Shown here: in pieces, positions 18,297-26,568 of the stretch
Numbering within the stretch: the stretch's first letter is position 1
How the letters are laid out: the number at the start of each line of letters is the position of its first letter
Notes under the pieces: model-generated
What the model was told of the DNA's origin: nothing
Seen by the model: the letters and a program-made list of their open reading frames with translations, nothing else
The model's database searches: none
Program-made: the position numbers and the translations under genes
Source: Nonomuraea glycinis
GTDB taxonomy: Bacteria > Actinomycetota > Actinomycetes > Streptosporangiales > Streptosporangiaceae
Reading direction: 5' to 3'
Assembly (NCBI RefSeq): GCF_014646515.1
Contig: NZ_BMNK01000007.1
Location: 126,398 to 190,397, forward strand
Length of the DNA: 64,000 nucleotides

Positions 18297-18914
18297 ATGC
18301 ACCAGCTACAGTCCGTGACTGGTCCGCCGAACGGGTATCGCAGCCCGCTGCGGCGCCTCGGCTACATCATGTTCCTGAGCCGCTGGATCCAGGCTCCTCT
18401 CTATCTCGGGCTCATCGTCGCCCAGGTGGTCTACGTATGGCGGTTCATGGCGGAGTTGATCCACCTCGTCCAGCTCGGATTCGGCGGCAAGCCCGCTGAG
18501 ACCACCGTCATGCTGATCGTCCTCGGTCTCGTGGACGTGGTGATGATCAGCAACCTGCTGATCATGGTGATCGTCGGCGGCTACGAGACGTTCGTCTCGC
18601 GGCTGCGTATCGAGGGGCATCCGGACCAGCCCCAGTGGCTGTCGCATGTCAACGCCAACGTGCTCAAGGTCAAGCTCGCCATGGCGATCATCGGGATCTC
18701 CTCCATCCACCTTCTCCAGATCTTCATCAACGCGGCGCGACCGGCCGTGACCGACAGGGAACTCCTATGGAAAACGCTTATCCACCTGACCTTCATCCTT
18801 TCGGCGGTGGCGCTCGCGATCATCGACAGGATCATGTTGGGCGGGCGTCCCGGGCGCTTCGGGCAGCAGGCGGGCGGACCGGCAAACGCGCCATCGCGGG
18901 TGTCGGTGGCATGA
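18297..18914 (+). CDS. UPF0114 (YqhA-family) membrane protein
   Basis: 205 aa with about four membrane helices (near 24-45, 66-92, 125-145 and 155-175). The segment RWIQAPLYLGL opening the first helix, the GLVDVVMISNLLIMVIVGGYE region and the following KLAMAIIGISSIHLL are typical of the UPF0114/YqhA family. Function is unknown in any organism as far as I know. ATG abuts the stop of the small peptide gene and the TGA overlaps the next ATG, so it sits inside a coupled cassette of secreted proteins. Confidence 0.85.
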   Translation: MHQLQSVTGPPNGYRSPLRRLGYIMFLSRWIQAPLYLGLIVAQVVYVWRFMAELIHLVQLGFGGKPAETTVMLIVLGLVDVVMISNLLIMVIVGGYETFVSRLRIEGHPDQPQWLSHVNANVLKVKLAMAIIGISSIHLLQIFINAARPAVTDRELLWKTLIHLTFILSAVALAIIDRIMLGGRPGRFGQQAGGPANAPSRVSVA

Positions 18915-19294
18915 TCGCCGGCCTTCTCACCCTGACCTCTCCCACCGCCGAAGCAACGACGCCCCCGCCTCCAGCCACGGTTACAGGGGTTGCGCCGCCC
19001 TCGGCCGTAGGAGTCGTGCCTCCGCCCGCCGCTGAGGCGGCTCAGCCCGCACCTGCCGCCGAAGCCGCCGCGCCCGTACCCGCCGCCGAGGCGGCGGAGC
19101 CGGCCGAACCGGCTGAGCCGGCCGCGCCTGCGGCCCGGCCCTCGGTCGTCGGCGATGTGATCATCTTCAACGATGAGATCGTCGAGCCCGTCTCCGCGCC
19201 GGTGAGCACCTGCGGCGCGCTGCTGCCGGTGCTCACCAAAGGTGGCTCCAGCGTCTGCCAGGACGCCTCGCGGGTGTCCGACGACGACGCCTGA
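18911..19294 (+). CDS. Ala/Pro-rich secreted protein with a small two-cysteine C-terminal domain
   Basis: 127 aa if started at the ATG of the ATGA overlap. It begins with a short hydrophobic stretch ending TAEA, then about 60 residues of AAEAAxP/PAEPAEP linker, then a compact C-terminal region with CX14C (TCGALLP to SSVCQD). The APVSTCG piece recalls chaplin-like hydrophobic domains, but weakly. The same frame stays open upstream inside the UPF0114 gene and would add a basic n-region (GRTGKRAIAGVGG), giving a better signal peptide, yet the only ATG there (18767) has a poor ribosome site. Confidence 0.6.
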   Translation: MIAGLLTLTSPTAEATTPPPPATVTGVAPPSAVGVVPPPAAEAAQPAPAAEAAAPVPAAEAAEPAEPAEPAAPAARPSVVGDVIIFNDEIVEPVSAPVSTCGALLPVLTKGGSSVCQDASRVSDDDA

Positions 19295-19389
19295 CCGCCA
19301 CCCCATGCTCCCGGAAGGCCGGGACTCCGGGACCGTGCCCGCCCCTGCTCCCCCAGCGAGGCGGGCACGCGGCATTCTCTCACGAGTTT

Positions 19390-19398
19390 GAAAGTTTC
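19390..19398. promoter_or_regulatory. Distal xylanase-type operator half of a pair (GAAAGTTTC)
   Basis: A perfect 9-bp palindrome of the GAAA-S-TTTC type, about 170 bp upstream of the xylanase start. Streptomyces xylanase genes carry CGAAACTTTCG boxes bound by a LacI-type repressor. Together with the site at 19512 it suggests looping or cooperative repression. Confidence 0.5.
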
Positions 19399-19511
19399 AC
19401 GAGAAAAATGATAATTTCACCTCCCCCGCCTGCCCTGACGCTGCCCGACCGCCTCCGGCATTGACCGCTCCAGAGCATGTCAATACCGTCCGGCATGCAT
19501 CCCCAAGGGGT

Positions 19512-19522
19512 CGAAACTTTCG
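19512..19522. promoter_or_regulatory. Xylanase-type operator CGAAACTTTCG
   Basis: An exact match to the palindrome CGAAACTTTCG described upstream of Streptomyces xlnC and related xylanase genes, 38 bp before the GTG of the GH10 gene. It most likely mediates substrate-dependent repression. The regulator is not in this window. Confidence 0.72.
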
Positions 19523-19559
19523 GGTTCGAGTCCTGGCACGCTTCTGGAGGTAGGTGCTC

Positions 19560-21260
19560 GTGCTTTCGTCATCGCTCGTCAGATCCGGGGTCCGCATCAG
19601 CAGGACCCTCGCCGCGGCCGCCCTGCTCGGGCTGCTCGTGGTGTTCCTGGTGCCGGTCACCCCCGCCGACGCCTCGGCGCCCCTGCGCCAGCACGCCGCG
19701 AGTCGCGGCAAGTTCATCGGCACCGCGCTGGCCACCGGCCCGCTGTCCAGCGAGACCTCGTACCGCAACATCGCGGCCACCGAGTTCAGCCAGGTCACCG
19801 CCGAGAACGCGATGAAGTGGGAATCCACCGAGCCCAACCAGGGGCAGTTCACGTTCTCCGGCGCCGACGCCATCGTCGACTTCGCCGCCCAGAACGGCCA
19901 GCAGGTGCACGGGCACACGCTCGTCTGGCACAACCAGACCCCCGGCTGGGTGCAGGGCCTCGGCGCCGGCGCCATGCGCACCGCCATGCAGAACCACATC
20001 GGCCAGGTCGTCGGCCGCTACGCCGACAATCCGACCGTGGTCTCCTGGGACGTGGTGAACGAGGTCTTCGACGACAACGGCGGCATGCGCGGCTCGTTCT
20101 GGTACAACACGCTCGGGCAGAGCTTCATCGCCGACGCCTTCCGCGCCGCCCGCGCCGCCGACCCCGACGCGCGGCTGTGCATCAACGACTACAACGTCGA
20201 AGGCATCAACGCCAAGAGCACCGCCATGTACAACCTGGTCCGGTCACTCAGGCAGCAGAACGTGCCGGTCGACTGCGTCGGCTTCCAGAGCCACTTGGCC
20301 ATCCAGTACGGCTTCCCCAGCGACCTCCAGCAGAACCTGCAGCGCTTCGCCGACCTCGGCGTCCAGGTGTGGATCACCGAGGTGGACGTCCGCATGCAGA
20401 TGCCCAGGGACTCCGCCAAGGACGCCACCCAGGCCACCTACTACCGCAACGTCGTCAACGCCTGCCTGGCGGTCACCGCCTGCGCCGGCGTCACCATCTG
20501 GGGCTTCACCGACAAGTACTCCTGGGTGCCCGACACCTTCAGCGGCGAGGGCGCCGCACTGATCTACAACGAGAACTACCAGCAGAAACCCGCCTATACC
20601 GCCGTGCACGACGCGCTGGCCGCCGGCGGCGGGGGAGGCGACACCACCGCGCCCACCACGCCGGGCACCCCTGCGGCCGCCAACGTCACCGGCAGCTCCG
20701 CCACGCTGACCTGGACGGCCGCCACCGACTCCGGCGGCAGCGGGCTGGCGGGCTACACCGTCTACCGCGAGCAGGGCAGCACCGACCAGCAACTCGGCCA
20801 GAGCGCAACCAACTCCATCACGCTGACCGGGCTGAGCCCGGCCACCCAGTATCAGGTCTACGTGCGAGCCCGTGACGGCGCCGGCAACCTGTCCACCCCG
20901 TCGGCCACCGCCACCTTCACCACCACCTCCGGCGGCGGCCAGCCCGGCGGCCCCTGCACCGCCACCGGCACCGTGCAGACCCAGTGGAACAACGGCTACG
21001 TCGTACAGCCCGTGACCGTCGCCAACACCGGAACCGCCACCCTCAACGGCTGGACCGTCACCTTCACCCTGCCCACCGGCCACTCCCTGACCGGCTCCTG
21101 GAACGCCACCCTCACCACCAGCGGGCAGACGGTCACCGCCAGGAGCGTCAACCACAACGCCACTCTCGCCGCAGGCGCCACCACCAGCTTCGGCTTCCAG
21201 GTGAGCCGCCCCAGCGGCAACACCCAGACCCCGTCCACCTACACCTGCGCCTCACCCTGA
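19560..21260 (+). CDS. Secreted endo-1,4-beta-xylanase: GH10 + fibronectin III + CBM2
   Basis: 566 aa. I chose the GTG at 19560, 9 nt after GGAGG, over the GTG at 19554, which is too close. A signal peptide ends near residue 38-40 (ADASA). Residues about 45-355 are a GH10 barrel with acid/base E168 in WDVVNEVF and nucleophile E274 in ITEVDVR. A glycine linker precedes an FnIII domain (about 370-452). A CBM2 cellulose-binding module (about 463-566) starts CTATGTVQTQW and ends with CASP. The enzyme cleaves xylan outside the cell while bound to cellulose. Confidence 0.95.
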   Translation: MLSSSLVRSGVRISRTLAAAALLGLLVVFLVPVTPADASAPLRQHAASRGKFIGTALATGPLSSETSYRNIAATEFSQVTAENAMKWESTEPNQGQFTFSGADAIVDFAAQNGQQVHGHTLVWHNQTPGWVQGLGAGAMRTAMQNHIGQVVGRYADNPTVVSWDVVNEVFDDNGGMRGSFWYNTLGQSFIADAFRAARAADPDARLCINDYNVEGINAKSTAMYNLVRSLRQQNVPVDCVGFQSHLAIQYGFPSDLQQNLQRFADLGVQVWITEVDVRMQMPRDSAKDATQATYYRNVVNACLAVTACAGVTIWGFTDKYSWVPDTFSGEGAALIYNENYQQKPAYTAVHDALAAGGGGGDTTAPTTPGTPAAANVTGSSATLTWTAATDSGGSGLAGYTVYREQGSTDQQLGQSATNSITLTGLSPATQYQVYVRARDGAGNLSTPSATATFTTTSGGGQPGGPCTATGTVQTQWNNGYVVQPVTVANTGTATLNGWTVTFTLPTGHSLTGSWNATLTTSGQTVTARSVNHNATLAAGATTSFGFQVSRPSGNTQTPSTYTCASP

Positions 21261-21319
21261 CAGGCTCCGCGCGGGCCGAGGGAGGAGCGGCAGTCGGTTT
21301 CAGATAGCTCGTCGCCTTT

Positions 21320-21359
21320 CCCGTACGGGATGGAGTCCGTACCGTTTCGTACGGGATGG
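21320..21359. promoter_or_regulatory. Direct repeat CGTACGGGATGG upstream of the PLP decarboxylase
   Basis: CGTACGGGATGG occurs at 21322-21333 and 21348-21359, 26 bp apart, just ahead of the decarboxylase start. The first copy sits in the 14-mer CCCGTACGGGATGG, which recurs at 60952-60965. A regulator site is possible; it does not resemble an iron box. Confidence 0.35.
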
Positions 21360-21378
21360 TCGATCTTGCGGGGGCGTG

Positions 21379-22596
21379 ATGGTGGCGGAGTCGGTACGGG
21401 TGCGGGCGGTTCAGGTGGCGGCGGGGGGTGACCTGCCCGCGTACGTCTACGACCTGCCGGGGTTGCGCGCGCACGCCGGAGCCGTTCAGGCGGCGATGGC
21501 CGGGAGCGCGCAGGTGTTCTACGCGGTCAAGGCCAATCCCGCCGCCGAGATCCTGCGGACGCTGTGGCCCTTCGTGGACGGCTTCGAGGTGGCCTCAGGC
21601 GGCGAGCTGGCCCTCGTACGGGAGCTGCTGCCGGACGCGCCGGTGGCGTTCAGCGGACCGGGCAAGACCGATGCCGAGCTCGCGCTGACCCGGGAGCTGG
21701 GCGTGCACCGGCTCCATGTGGAGAGCCCCGGCGAGTTGGCCCGGCTGATCGCCACCGGCGCCCGGCAGGACATCCTGCTGCGCGCCAACCCCGACCTGCC
21801 CGGGGCGGACATCCGGCAGGCGGCGGACAGCCCGTTCGGCATGGACCCGGACGGGCTGGCCACCTGCGTGCGGCTGCTGCGGGACGCGCCCTGGATCACC
21901 CTCCACGGCATCCACGCCCACCTGACCTGGGACCGGCACGACGCCCCAGCGATGGCGGAGCTGGCCCGCCGGGTCGCCGCCTGGGCGCTGCCCTGGCTGC
22001 GCGAGCACCTGCCGGCGGTGACCGAGCCGGAGCTGGATCTCGGCGGCGGCATGGGCGTCGACTACGGCGCGCCGCACACCCGCTTCGACTGGCCGGCCTA
22101 CAGCGCAGCGCTGTCGAGCCTGGGGTCAGAACTGGAGTCGGACCTGGAGTCGGACCTGGAGTCGGGTTTGGAGTCGGGCCCGGGGTCGGGACGGGACAGG
22201 CCGGTGCGGTTGCGGATCGAGCCGGGACGGTCGCTGACCGCCTACGACGGCTGGTACGTCACCGACGTCCTGGACGTCAAGCGGACCCACGGCCGCCACT
22301 ACGCCGTGCTCCGCGGCGGCACCCACCACCTGCGCACCCCGGTCGCCAGGGGGCACGACCAGCCCTTCACCGTCATCCACCGGGCGAGCGCCGGCCCCGC
22401 CCTGACCGGGACGGTCACCCTCGTCGGGCAGCTCTGCACGCCCAGGGACGTGCTCCACCGCGACGCCGAGGTCACCGGCCTGCGGGTGGGCGACCTGGTC
22501 GCGTTCGGCCTGGCGGGCGCCTACGCCTGGAACCTGTCCCACCACGACTTCCTCCTGCATCCCAAGCCGTCTTTCCACTACGTGGACGGCCCGTAG
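21379..22596 (+). CDS. Type III PLP-dependent decarboxylase (DapDC/ODC fold, SbnH-like)
   Basis: 405 aa from the ATG at 21379 (a GTG 3 bp earlier is possible). The alanine-racemase-like barrel carries the PLP lysine K51 in FYAVKANP, GFEVASGGEL, and HAHLTW. The C-terminal beta domain has the active-site Cys in GQLCTPRD, a form seen in siderophore and secondary-metabolism decarboxylases such as SbnH rather than lysA (CESGD). An acidic LESD/LESG repeat insert lies near residues 249-272. The next gene is an IucA/IucC-type synthetase, so a role in making an amine or amino-acid building block for a siderophore-like product is likely. Confidence 0.8.
   Translation: MVAESVRVRAVQVAAGGDLPAYVYDLPGLRAHAGAVQAAMAGSAQVFYAVKANPAAEILRTLWPFVDGFEVASGGELALVRELLPDAPVAFSGPGKTDAELALTRELGVHRLHVESPGELARLIATGARQDILLRANPDLPGADIRQAADSPFGMDPDGLATCVRLLRDAPWITLHGIHAHLTWDRHDAPAMAELARRVAAWALPWLREHLPAVTEPELDLGGGMGVDYGAPHTRFDWPAYSAALSSLGSELESDLESDLESGLESGPGSGRDRPVRLRIEPGRSLTAYDGWYVTDVLDVKRTHGRHYAVLRGGTHHLRTPVARGHDQPFTVIHRASAGPALTGTVTLVGQLCTPRDVLHRDAEVTGLRVGDLVAFGLAGAYAWNLSHHDFLLHPKPSFHYVDGP
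22121..22192. repeat. Six 12-bp tandem repeats inside the PLP decarboxylase gene
   Basis: Units of the form TGGAGTCGGACC, two of them identical, encode LESD/LESG tetrapeptides. The repeat is in frame and inserted before the PVRLRIEPGRSL segment that usually follows the barrel, so it is probably a tolerated loop. Confidence 0.85.
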
Positions 22597-22659
22597 GCGT
22601 CGAGCGGCGGACGGCGGGTAAATACCGGATTTCGACGTGACTCGGATGGAATCCACTGA

Positions 22660-23937
22660 ATGATCCTCGACGACGCATCGGATCCGCTGCCGTCCTGGCA
22701 GTACGCGGAGCGCTACCTGGGCGTGGGGACCCGCGCCTACAGCAGGTTCTCCGGCGACCTGGAGATCTCCGAGTCCTACCATCCGCAGCGCGGCTCCGAG
22801 CGGTTCGTGGTGCCGACGTTCAGGGTGACGGCCGGGCAGGGGACGTTCCTGAGCAACGGGGTGGAGTCCACCCTCACCAAGCTCTACCGCGGCGGTGACA
22901 CCTTCCTGCTGCCCGTCCACCCCGAGACGCTCGCCTTCCCCGGCCTGCCGGGCCGCGACGCCCTGCGGGAGCGCGGGCCGGACCTGGTGGCGGTGCCCTC
23001 CGCCAACGCCCGCACCGTCTTCGTCGAGCGCATCGACGGCGACCCCGTCGAGCCGCACTTCGTCAAGCTGCACTACCCGAAGCGGCTGTCCCGCTTCACC
23101 CGCCGCCTGCGCCGGCCGATCATCTCCTTGCAGCTCTGGGCGGCCGAGGAGCTGCTGGCCGCCGGACTGCCCGTCCTGCCCGAGGTGGCGGGCGGCGTGC
23201 TCGGCGACGTGCCGGAGGAGGCATGGGGCTTCCTGATCCGCGAGTCCCGGCCGCGCGCGGGCACGGTGACCGGTCCGGACGGCGATCCGCCGGAGGAGCC
23301 CGGTTTCGGGGCGGACCCGCCGCAGCACACCGTGCCGCTGTTCGCGCTGTACGGCGGTGACATCCGGCGCCCCGGCGACCCGACGCTGCTGGTGCAGCTC
23401 GTCGCCCGCAGCGGCGAGGACCCGGCGCTCTGGCTGGCGCGGCGCGTGGTCGCTCCCATGGTCCGGCTCTGGCTGCGGGCCGTCACCCGGACCGGCTGCG
23501 CGCTCGAACTGCACGGCCAGAACACCCTGTTCGCCTTCGACCCGGACGCGCGCCGTACCGCGATCCTCTACCGGGACTGCGGCGTCTACGTCGACCCGCG
23601 CGTGCGGCGGGAGCGGGGCCTGCACCGGGAGCTGCCGCCGGTCAACGTGATCTCGCGGGACATCCGGCAGCCGCGTGAGCGCGTCTTCAGCCTCACCTAC
23701 GACAGTTTCATGGGCCACCACGCGCTCGAACGCCTCGCCCAGGTCGCCGCGGACACGCTCGACGTGCCGCCGGAACGGCTCAGGCAGGCCGCGCGCGAGG
23801 CGTTCGCCGCCCACGGCGGCGCGGCCGTCGCGCTCCCCGCCACCGCCTACTACTACGAGGACCGCCTGAACACGGACGGCCGCTGGAACCTGGTCGACAC
23901 CGGCGAGCGGCCCGCCTGGCGCGTCAGCCCGCCGTGA
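22660..23937 (+). CDS. IucA/IucC-family siderophore synthetase-like protein, short form
   Basis: 425 aa against the usual 580-620. Recognisable family pieces in order: a YHPQRGSERF stretch in the place of GHPxHPxxKxR, LLPVHPET, KLHYPKRLSRFTRR (nucleotide-binding region), ELHGQNT near 283-289 and YRDCGVYVD. NIS synthetases join a citrate-type carboxylate to an amine with ATP. The likely partner is the adjacent decarboxylase. The changed first motif and shortened length make specificity uncertain. The stop overlaps the 3' end of aroQ by 14 bp. Confidence 0.75.
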   Translation: MILDDASDPLPSWQYAERYLGVGTRAYSRFSGDLEISESYHPQRGSERFVVPTFRVTAGQGTFLSNGVESTLTKLYRGGDTFLLPVHPETLAFPGLPGRDALRERGPDLVAVPSANARTVFVERIDGDPVEPHFVKLHYPKRLSRFTRRLRRPIISLQLWAAEELLAAGLPVLPEVAGGVLGDVPEEAWGFLIRESRPRAGTVTGPDGDPPEEPGFGADPPQHTVPLFALYGGDIRRPGDPTLLVQLVARSGEDPALWLARRVVAPMVRLWLRAVTRTGCALELHGQNTLFAFDPDARRTAILYRDCGVYVDPRVRRERGLHRELPPVNVISRDIRQPRERVFSLTYDSFMGHHALERLAQVAADTLDVPPERLRQAAREAFAAHGGAAVALPATAYYYEDRLNTDGRWNLVDTGERPAWRVSPP

Positions 23938-24379
23938 TCGCGTGCCGCAGCCCCCGAAGAGCGAGGACATAGCCGTACACGCCGAAGCCGACCACGATCC
24001 CGCGCGCCACCGGCGAGACGTAGGAGCGGTGCCGGAACGGCTCGCGCCGGTGCACGTTGGAGATGTGCACCTCCACCACCGGCAGCTGCACGCCCTCGAT
24101 CGCGTCGTGCAGCGCCACCGACGTGTGGGTGAAGGCGCCCGGGTTGAACACCGCCCCGATCGCCCGGCCCGCCTGCACCTCGGCGCCGGCTTCCTGGATC
24201 CAGTCGATGAGCTGCCCCTCGTGGTTGGACTGCCCGAAGACCAGCTCCAGACCGGCTCCCTCACACTCCTCGCGGCACATCGTCTCCACGTCGGCCAGCG
24301 TCGTCGTCCCGTAGACCTCCGGCTCGCGGGTGCCGAGCAGGTTGAGATTAGGGCCGTTGAACACGTAGACGGATGTCAC
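23924..24379 (-). CDS. aroQ: Type II 3-dehydroquinate dehydratase
   Basis: 151 aa, standard length. NGPNLNLLGTREPEVYG holds the catalytic Tyr and Arg; FNPGAFTHTSVAL and VEVHISNVHRREPFRH are the substrate-binding loops. It converts 3-dehydroquinate to 3-dehydroshikimate in the shikimate pathway, or in catabolic quinate use. No other aro gene is nearby. Confidence 0.95.
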   Translation of the reverse strand: MTSVYVFNGPNLNLLGTREPEVYGTTTLADVETMCREECEGAGLELVFGQSNHEGQLIDWIQEAGAEVQAGRAIGAVFNPGAFTHTSVALHDAIEGVQLPVVEVHISNVHRREPFRHRSYVSPVARGIVVGFGVYGYVLALRGLRHAITAG

Positions 24380-24426
24380 GCGGCTCGCTCCGTTCGCCAG
24401 GACCGGCCGACGACCTTACCGCCGGC

Positions 24427-25581
24427 TCAGCCCTTGTAATTGAACACCTGCCGCAGCGTGTGCTGAACCGTCACCAGGTCCTTCTGGTCCTCCATCACGC
24501 GGTCGATCGGCTTGTAGGCCTCCGGGTGCTCGTCCACCAGCGCCCCGGCGCGGTCGGCGTTCCAGGTACGGCCCCGCATCGCCGCCTTCAGCGACGTCGC
24601 CGACAGCTCCCGCTTGGCCCTGCTCCGCGACATCCGGCGGCCCGCCCCGTGCGCGCACGAGTTGTAGGACAGCGGGTTGCCCCGGCCGCTGACGATGTAC
24701 GAGCGCGTCCCCATCGAGCCGGGGATGACGCCCTCGTCGCCACTGTCGGCCTTGATCGCCCCCTTACGGGTGATCCAGAGTTTCTTGTCGTTATGCGTCT
24801 CTATTTGGGTGAAATTGTGGTGACAGTTGATCGTGCGGACCCGCGCGCCGTGGCCGACCACCCCGAACAGGGCGTTGATCAGCACCTTGTCCATGCGGGC
24901 GCGCGAGGCCATCGCGTAGTGCTGCGACCACAGCATGTCGGTGATGTAGGCGTCGAACTCCGGTGTGCTCTGCACCAGATAGGCCAGGTCCGGGTCCTCC
25001 AAACCGATCGCCTGCCGCTTCATCAGCTTCTTGGCGTCCACGATGTGCCGAGTCGCGAGCTGGTTGCCGATGCCGCGCGAGCCGGAGTGCAGCACCGTCC
25101 AGACCCGCTCCCGCTCGTCCAGGCAGACCTCGACGAAATGGTTGCCGGAGCCGAGGGTGCCGAACTGCCGGGCGACCGTCGTCTCCTGCTTGCCGGTCAG
25201 GGCGGTGTGCGGGCGGCCGAGCTCGTCCAGCGCGCGATCGACGGACGGGTCCTCGTGCCCCTTGCCCACACCGGCCGGAATCCGGCGCTCCACCAGCCGC
25301 ATCAGCGCCTCCAGCGTGTCGGGCAGGTCGGCGGCGGTGAGCGTGGTCTCGGTCGCGACCATGCCACAGCCGATGTCGACGCCGACGGCGGCCGGAATGA
25401 TCGCTCCCTCCGTGGGGATCACCGAGCCGACGGTCGCGCCGATGCCCACGTGCGCGTCCGGCATGAGAGCGACATGACCGGACACGATCCGCATCCGGGC
25501 GGTGCGCGCGGCCTGCATGACCGCGTGCTCGTCGATCTCGCTGGCCCACGACAACAGGTTGGGTGCGGGCTGGTTCGGCAT
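24427..25581 (-). CDS. rtcB: RNA-splicing ligase RtcB
   Basis: 384 aa, the short RtcB form. The ATG at 25581 has GAGGAG 6 nt before it. Mn-binding C72 lies in VDIGCGM, with LGSGNHF and the guanylylated His in CAHGAGRRMSR. RtcB joins 2',3'-cyclic-phosphate or 3'-phosphate RNA ends to 5'-OH ends using GTP and takes part in RNA repair. No archease or RtcA gene adjoins it. Confidence 0.95.
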   Translation of the reverse strand: MPNQPAPNLLSWASEIDEHAVMQAARTARMRIVSGHVALMPDAHVGIGATVGSVIPTEGAIIPAAVGVDIGCGMVATETTLTAADLPDTLEALMRLVERRIPAGVGKGHEDPSVDRALDELGRPHTALTGKQETTVARQFGTLGSGNHFVEVCLDERERVWTVLHSGSRGIGNQLATRHIVDAKKLMKRQAIGLEDPDLAYLVQSTPEFDAYITDMLWSQHYAMASRARMDKVLINALFGVVGHGARVRTINCHHNFTQIETHNDKKLWITRKGAIKADSGDEGVIPGSMGTRSYIVSGRGNPLSYNSCAHGAGRRMSRSRAKRELSATSLKAAMRGRTWNADRAGALVDEHPEAYKPIDRVMEDQKDLVTVQHTLRQVFNYKG

Positions 25582-25686
25582 GGGAACTCCTCGTTCGTCC
25601 TTGATCCAAGTCTGCCGCCGCGCCGGGTAAATGCCCACTCATTTATCTCCGTCGCGCGCTTTACGCCCGCCTCGTACGATCGGTCC

Positions 25687-26481
25687 GTGACGCGACAGGA
25701 GGAGATTCTCACCGGCGGGGGAGTCAACGAGGTCGTACGGATCGGCGCCACCGTGCGGCGGCCGGTGGGGCCGTGGACGCCCGCCGTGCACGGCCTCCTC
25801 GGCCATCTCGCCGCCCGGGGCTTCACGGGCGCGCCGCGGGCGCACGGCGTGGACGAGAGCGGCCGCGAGATCCTCGACTTCGTGCCCGGCGTCGTGGGGC
25901 ACTACCCGGCGCCCGGATACGTGTGGCACGACACCGCCCTGCGCGGGCTGGCCACGCTGCTGCGCGACTACCACGACGCCACCGCCGGGTTCCTGCCCGC
26001 CGACGGCGCCACCTGGTATTTTCCCGCCCGGGAGCCCGCCGAGGTGATCTGTCATGGCGATGTCGCGCCGTACAACTGCGTGTTTCGCGACGGACTGCCG
26101 GTCGCGTTCATCGACTTCGACACCGCGCACCCGGCCCCGCGCCTGTGGGACGTGGCCTACGCCGCCTACCGGTTCGTCCCGCTCAGCTCCGCCGTCGGTG
26201 GCGGGGAGCTCGACGGCAACGGTGAGGCGGCGTTGCCCGTGGCCGAGCAGGCGCGGCGGTTGCGGCTGCTGTGCGACGCCTACGGCCTGGCCGCCCAGGA
26301 TCGGCGGGTGCTGCCGGAAGCGGTCGTCGAGCGGTTGCACGCGCTGGTGGCGTTCATGCGCGAGCGGGCGGCGGCGGGCAGTGCCGCCTTCGCCGGCCAC
26401 CTCGCCGACGGCCACCATGAGCTCTACCTTCGCGACGCCCGGCACGTCGCCGCGCACGCCCGGCAGCTGCGCCCCGAGTGA
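25687..26481 (+). CDS. Aminoglycoside phosphotransferase-fold kinase
   Basis: 264 aa from a GTG at 25687. No Shine-Dalgarno is visible and TACGAT lies 6-12 bp before the start, so the message may be leaderless. Kinase motifs: VICHGDVAPYN (catalytic Asp and Asn) and FIDFDTAHPAPRLWDVAY (metal Asp). The N-lobe is short. APH-fold proteins phosphorylate antibiotics or metabolites such as choline or homoserine; nothing here shows the substrate. Confidence 0.85.
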   Translation: MTRQEEILTGGGVNEVVRIGATVRRPVGPWTPAVHGLLGHLAARGFTGAPRAHGVDESGREILDFVPGVVGHYPAPGYVWHDTALRGLATLLRDYHDATAGFLPADGATWYFPAREPAEVICHGDVAPYNCVFRDGLPVAFIDFDTAHPAPRLWDVAYAAYRFVPLSSAVGGGELDGNGEAALPVAEQARRLRLLCDAYGLAAQDRRVLPEAVVERLHALVAFMRERAAAGSAAFAGHLADGHHELYLRDARHVAAHARQLRPE

Positions 26482-26568
26482 GCAGTATCTGCGGTGTATA
26501 CCCGTTTTGGGACAGGCGGGCTGGGAGACATAGGCTGGCCGTCTGAGAACGACAGGAGGTGACGCCCC

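Noticed and set aside
19521..19545. GGTTCGAGTCC, a tRNA T-loop-like string upstream of the xylanase
   Set aside because: The flanking bases do not pair as a T stem, and no acceptor, D or anticodon arm can be built around it.
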